Assembly: GCA_025617375.2 (NCBI GenBank)
Contig: JAMYGW020000006.1
Location: forward strand, 1,865,001 to 1,929,000
Length of the DNA stretch: 64,000 bases
Direction: 5' to 3'
From: Acarospora socialis
Lineage: Eukaryota; Ascomycota; Lecanoromycetes; Acarosporales; Acarosporaceae
The position numbers were made by a program, and so were the translations under genes. Below the pieces are notes generated by a model. It was not told the DNA's origin. It worked only from the letters and a program-made list of their open reading frames with translations, and made no database searches. Shown one piece after another: positions 59,104 to 64,000 of the stretch. The first letter of the stretch is position 1, and every line of letters begins with the position of its first letter.

Positions 59104-61223
59104 ATGTCGGATCCTCTTTCCTCGATCGCCTCGGTTATTACTATAGCCGATTGCGCTGCAGGATCAACCAAGTTGCTTTTAGAATTCTTCCGTCGGTTCC
59201 GAGGAGCACCACAGGAGATACGGCAGTGGCTCGAGGTGCTTGAATCATTATCGATCACTTTGAGCAGACTGCAGCAACAAAGCGCCGGCTTAGACCCTGC
59301 ATTTTCCTTTTCACCACACTTTCGCCGGAGGCTGCTAGACTGCCTGACATATCTCAGGACCTGTATTGACGATGTCAGCAAATTCGATAGACGTCTCCAT
59401 CAGACAGGATCGGATGCCAAGCCTGCTTGGGATAGCCAAGCCAAAAGGTCCTGGAAGAGGGTAAAATGGGTTGCAGTTGAGGGCCATAAGATTAGGAAAT
59501 CGGTAGACGTGATTCAATCCTACCACTTTGAGTTTTCGATGGAGCTTCTGATGCAGTTACTGTAAGGCGAGACTTCTTTGGAAGGGTACGTGTAATGCTC
59601 ACAGTCAGTGTAATCAGAAAGACTTGTGGCCCTCCTTCAGCCTCATCAAATCAAACCCTAAGGCGCCATACGGACAGTAATCTGCAGCCAGTAGGGCACT
59701 CAAGAGAGCGAATGGAGTTTCCATCGCGCACTATACAGGGTTTGGCTCTCGAGACGAGTCCACAACCGTCGAGGAACAGTCGTGTCTTGCAAAAAGTGGC
59801 AGCAACCTCAGGACACACACCCGGCTTCCGACACTATGAAAAGAGCGATTCAATCCAGACCTTGGCAATCGGAAGCCTTGGGCCTCAGCAATTTATCAGA
59901 ACGTCATTCATGATATCTTGGAGGCTATGGGCCTGTAACCTCACTCTTCGAGCAGGCCCAGTGATAGCGCCTCGAACGCATCGTGATCAGGAATTCTACC
60001 TTGCCAAATTGCTTGAACGAATAGGATGGGGGTTAATGTTTTCATTCGACTTTTCAAAGACTTATGGCTCTCGGGCTGACCTGGTACTTCGATTTTTCCG
60101 GACTATGGCTGTGAATCAGACGAAAGCCGCACTACACTGGGATTTGGATTTTCCACGAATCGTTCCAGTAGATGCTGAAGCTTTCGCGTTCGCCAGGAGG
60201 GGCACCGTGGCCGGTATCAGAGAGTTGCTGAGGACCGGGTCAGCAAGCGCGAAGGACGTCAATCCATTCGGCACCACACTGTTACACTCAGCATCTAAGG
60301 CAGGTAATCTTGAGCTGGTACGGCTGCTTGTGCGAGGTGGAGCTGATATCAACGCCCAAGATGAAGACGGCGAGACTCCGCTCCACGGAGCAATGGCAAC
60401 AAATGATAATTTGGACATTGCAAGGCATCTATTGGAAAATGGTGCAGATCTATCCAACCAGGCCATTGATGGCAAGACACCTTTACATAATATTTTCAAC
60501 AGCACCATCGGTCAGGTGATGACGATGGAGTATCTAATTGAAGATGCTTTACCAGACTCAGAGGGGATGTCAATCTCACATTTTCTGGCATGGAGCAGTA
60601 AAAGCACATCAACGAATTTTCACAACGGTCGCAAACATGATATGGCCTCCTTATGGTCCGTTGATGTATTTGGAAGAAACTGTCTGCACTTGGCAGCATC
60701 GAGAGGAAATCTGGACGTCCTCTCTTACCTTTTGAAACGGGCCTCGCCATTTGAGATTAACTGGAGGGATCGCCAAGGATCTACTCCTCTCCACTACGCA
60801 GTTCAAAGTAGTCGAGCGACTAAGGCAATGAGACTACTATCGACAAATGGCTGTAAAGTTGGTGCTGTCAATGGGCTCGGCCAGACTGCACTCCATCAGG
60901 CGGCACAGTGGCAGAACCTCGCGGCAGCCAAAGAGCTTGTGGCACTCAGCCCTGAGAAATCCTTGTCATGCCCAGATCGGAATGGGATGTTTCCATCTCA
61001 ACTTGCTTGTCAAGGTAGTGCCCCTGACCTTCATAAATTTCTGAAAGAAAATGAAGGACCCACCCAATTGATCAGGACGTCAGTCAGTAGCAAAGAGAGT
61101 CATTCGAGTCAGGTGAATGAAGGACACACTGGGAAAAAACCATTCTCACTCTTTGCCAACAAAATGCTAACAATCTTGGTGTTGACAATTATCGTGTTCT
61201 TGTTAGGACTTATTGAACTCTGA
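59104..61223 (+). CDS. Fungal STAND N-terminal (Helo-like) domain plus ankyrin repeats with C-terminal membrane tail, no NACHT
   Basis: Exons are 59104-59561 and 59609-61223 with a 47-nt intron, giving 690 residues; the acceptor after CAGTCAG is the one that keeps frame. The start MSDPLSSIASVITIADCAAGSTKLLLEFF followed by GAPQEIRQWLEVLESLSITLSRLQ matches the Helo-like N-terminal domain of fungal STAND proteins. HeLo-type domains are membrane-targeting cell-death effectors. The middle (about 240-330) has the AALHWDLDFPRIVPVDAEAF segment common in fungal ankyrin proteins. Ankyrin repeats run about 330-640 (TTLLHSASKAGNLELVRLLV, CLHLAASRGNLDVLSYLLK, TPLHYAVQSS, TALHQAAQWQNLAAAKELV). The last 20 residues, MLTILVLTIIVFLLGLIEL, form one membrane helix, a tail-anchor-like end. 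No nucleotide-binding domain is present. Confidence 0.86.
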
Positions 61224-61567
61224 TTTTTCATTAGACACTGTACTGCTATCTGAGCTAGACATGGCCTCTCTACTGTGCTGTAACTACCTTGAACGGACGG
61301 TACCTTTCAACCTATCGTTTCCAAAAAAAAGTATTGATTGCAGGCAGCCATGGCCGATGACCTAGATACAACGCGACCAACTCATTGCCGCGTGTCCGCT
61401 CTCAAGAAGCGGCAATTTAACCTCGCTCGTAGTATAAAGTGCGTATATCCACCGGTAAAGCCTTACCTCAGCCTCTGCTCTACAGCCAATGCATCACATG
61501 TCCTACATCCTCGTTCATGTCATGTGAGGAGGACCTAGAGAGGCGTTGCTGCGAAGTACGGCTCGCC
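61224..61567. other. Intergenic region
   Basis: About 340 bp between the third ankyrin gene and the ach1 fragment. Nothing is recognisable. Confidence 0.5.
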
Positions 61568-61960
61568 TCAGTGATCCCGATTCCGAATCTTCATGCTGCC
61601 GCTGTTGTTGAGCTCCTTGTGCATCTTGAACGCGTTTCACAGCATATGCGGCTCATGACCCCACCCCTTCTTCAGACACTCGTACTTGGCTTGGTCGAAG
61701 TAGTCTTGCAAAATCAGTTGGTAGTTGGGATGGGTGCACTTCTTGATGATGAGGCGAGCACACTTGCGGGGTGAGAGGTCTTGAACGTCAGCCAGACCCT
61801 GTTGTTTAAAAGAGTCAGTGCACTGAGATATTTTGAATGAAGCAGGAGAGGAGGGGGAAGATATCTGCTCAGTCACAATGACATTGAGGTTGTGCTTTGT
61901 CTGATCAACATGTGTGTACATGAGCATAATGGAGCTGACACTGATCAGATCCATCTTGCT
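61568..61960 (-). pseudogene. C-terminal fragment of an Ach1-type acetyl-CoA hydrolase/CoA-transferase
   Basis: Minus-strand translation shows ISVSSIMLMYTHVDQTKHNL, NVIVTEQ, GLADVQDLSPRKCARLIIKK and CLKKGWGHEPHML, then NAFKMHKELNNSGSMKI. This is the C-terminal region of the Ach1 acetyl-CoA hydrolase / succinyl-CoA:acetate CoA-transferase family, normally about 525 residues. Between VTEQ and GLADV lies a 60-odd-base intron relic (about 61800-61863) that ends in CAG but begins AT instead of GT. A TGA stands where a Phe codon is expected after HML, near 61640. The N-terminal four fifths of the gene are missing or unrecognisable beyond 61960. It is a truncated, decayed duplicate; an intact copy presumably lies elsewhere. 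Confidence 0.8.
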
Positions 61961-62557
61961 GAGTCTGGTTCTCGATAGGGAGTATGGCCAGCTGACTTCC
62001 AACATGCATCGCTACGCTCAGACGTGGCCTCCTTTGTTCTCTGGACGCCTTGGGCGAACTCAAATTAGACTGGCCAATTTGTTCACTGGAACCTATGGCC
62101 GCTACCTCCGTCCATTCGTCAGAGCTCGAACTCATAGCGGAAAATCCGAACCCGCGATCCATCAATAACAGACATAATAGTTCTTTGCGGCGCAAAGCAA
62201 AGCATAAACGGAACATACAGAGGACCATAGATACTAGCAGGTGCGACTCAAGCCCTTCCTAAACCGAATCTTCTCCGCATTTGAGGTCTACATTCCAATA
62301 TAGAGCGGAAATAGAGCAACGTTAATCTAACGATCTATCCCCACCACATCTGCAATGATACTCTATTCAGAGCCTTGCTAGCCAACACGTAGCTATGCAT
62401 TACCCCATATCGACGTGGCTATCGCGAAGAGTCACTTTGCTCTTGCGAGAAGAATTTTGAGTTGATAATTCTGCTGTTCAATCACTAGGTCTATCGTCTA
62501 TACACTTTATCATTATCTAGCGTCTAAATTCATATCCTCTAGATGCCTTAACCCCAT
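61961..62557. other. Intergenic region
   Basis: Possibly further decayed ach1 sequence up to about 62050 (a frame with SVAMHVGS), but similarity is too weak to call. Nothing else is seen. Confidence 0.4.
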
Positions 62558-63959
62558 CTAATATGCAACGCCATAAGGATTCGGCTTGATCGAGGCCAAA
62601 TCAATATATCCAAAACTGTACATGCCGGTATCATGCGCCATCTTCTCCGACCAGTCACCCATATCGTGGAAAAACGCCTTCTCGTTCTCCTCTTTCGACA
62701 GGTCGATCGGCTCCTGGTCCTTTCCGATCATGCGGATCTGACTGCCAGCCGCGACGCTGGTGAGACCGAAGTTGTTCTCGTCAATGCGCTGCTTGATAGC
62801 GCCCTTGATCTTGCCGGCCAAGAAGTCGGCACAGAGCCGGGGCTCCTGGCAGACCGGGCGGGCCAGGCCGACGCCGTCGACCGTGTCCAGGGCCTTGACC
62901 ATGGCGCCGACGGTCTTGAAGCCGCCGGTAATGTAGCTCTTCGTCTTCTTCAGAGCGGGGACGATGGCCTCCGCGAAATCGAGGAAGAACGCTTCCCGCT
63001 TCTTCGTCGACTCACGCTTGTGCTCGAACGCAAGCGACTCGTATGTCCCGCCCGAGAGCTCAACGAAGTCGAAGCGGTTCGCCTCGAGCTGCGCGCAGAG
63101 CTGCTTGCATTCCTCTGCGTTGAAGCCTTTGTCCTGGAACTCAACCGAGTTGATCTTGATGCCGAGAACGAAGTCGGATGGGACCCGCTTTCGGATCTCT
63201 TGTGCAACCTCCATGATTAGGCGGGCGCGGTTTTCCAGCGAGCCCCCGTACTTGTCCGTCCGCTTGTTCGTGGTAGGAGAGAGAAATTGTGCGAGTAGGT
63301 AGCCGTGGGCGCCGTGCAGTTCGATGCCGTCGTATCCGGCTTTGTACATGTATTCGGCGCTGTGTGCGAAGCCGTCGATGACGCGGGAGATTTCCTCGGT
63401 GGATGCTGGGTGCGGCTTTTCAAAGGTCATGCCCATAATGTTGCCCTAGTTATTCGATCAGACGCTTGAAATACTTATTGTATGTGAAGGGGCCAAAATC
63501 TACCTCGAGCTGAACGTCACTGGCGGACATAGGGTTCTTCTGAATCCTGCTCTCGACCTGTCTGCCAGGATGGCTGACTTGCCCAACGACCAAACTCCCA
63601 TGCGCTTTCGACGCAGCAGCCAGTTCTTTGAATGCCTCGAATCGCTCGCCATTGAACTCCGCCTCTCTAGGAATGATGGGGTTGCCGGCAGCCTCGAGCT
63701 GATCGTACTCGATCATGATGTTGCCCGTCAAGATAATACCCAACTGGCCCTCGCCCCATCGCTTGTAGACGTTGATGAAGTTCTTGGACGGAATCCCTCT
63801 GGCTTGGAAGTTCTTCGGGTCCCACGAGGAGATACGCTCCGTCATGGCGGCCTTGAGAAATCGGTTCGGCGCGGTTCGGCCGGAGAATTCGAAGTGGAGC
63901 GGCTTCCCCAAGGGCGAAGCGTCCACCTCATCTGATTCATATCGTTGCGCTGGTGCCAT
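62558..63959 (-). CDS. Old yellow enzyme-type NADH:flavin oxidoreductase
   Basis: This is an FMN-dependent ene-reductase-family TIM barrel. Exons on the minus strand are 63959-63504 and 63445-62558 with intron 63446-63503, giving 447 residues. The N-terminus MAPAQRYESDEVDASPLGKP leads to RTAPNRFLKAAMTE, the usual FMN-site start. Other motifs are LTGNIMIEY, VGQVSHPGRQ, GYDGIELHGAHGYLLAQFLS (substrate His region), NKRTDKYGGSLENRARL and YITGGFKTV with VGLARPVCQEPRL for phosphate binding. The second barrel half ends LCADFLAGKIKGA. A Met seven codons upstream (63980) is possible, but the start at 63959 fits relatives better. It is a member of the fungal NADH oxidase/alkene reductase group with unknown substrate. 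Only about 40 bp upstream are in the window. Confidence 0.9.
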
Positions 63960-64000
63960 TATGGGACTGTGGATGTGCAAGGTATATGGAGGGGAAGGAG

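Overview
This is nuclear DNA of a filamentous ascomycete (Pezizomycotina). The reasons are many GT-AG introns of 47-60 nt with CTGAC/CTAAC-like branch sites, small multi-exon genes, an NsdD-type GATA factor, ankyrin proteins with fungal-type effector domains, and AT-rich blocks of hypermutated transposons. The class cannot be fixed from the sequence alone.

Layout. Positions 1-21281 are gene-rich and mostly housekeeping: the 3' end of an nsdD/sub-1-like GATA factor, glutamate-cysteine ligase (gsh1, seven exons), the Mediator kinase ssn3/CDK8, a Vps73-type sugar-porter, two F-box proteins, a MetE-like zinc enzyme with a premature UGA, dynactin p25, Arf6, and the SAGA subunit sgf29, which has one unusually long intron. 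A 191-bp foldback element lies at 19123-19313.

Positions 21841-37417 are a three-layer transposon nest. The outermost layer is a DNA transposon with 87-bp terminal inverted repeats (TIRs) and a TA target duplication. Inside it sits a Ty3/gypsy-type LTR element, and inside that a second, younger copy of the same LTR family. All four LTRs are 351 bp, and each copy is bounded by its own 5-bp target duplication. The interior is extremely AT-rich and lacks CpG and nearly all CpC/GpG while keeping CpA and CpT. That is not the classical RIP signature.

Positions 37531-46993 are again ordinary: mannose-6-phosphate isomerase, arp2, an EamA-type transporter, an AKR7 aldo-keto reductase and a BTB-like protein.

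Positions 47960-61223 form an accessory island. It holds three ankyrin-repeat proteins, each with a different N-terminal effector-like domain: a SesB-like alpha/beta hydrolase, a protein kinase, and a Helo-like/STAND N-terminal domain with a C-terminal membrane tail. None has a visible NACHT or NB-ARC domain. A 3.5-kb TIR DNA transposon with a 9-bp target duplication and a hypermutated core sits 115 bp upstream of the kinase gene. By analogy with fungal NOD-like receptors I infer a role in non-self recognition or cell death; this is not shown by the sequence. The window ends with an ach1 pseudogene fragment and an old-yellow-enzyme-type flavin oxidoreductase.

Most exon models were built by reading the translation across GT-AG junctions and checking codon phase. 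They are predictions, not transcript evidence.
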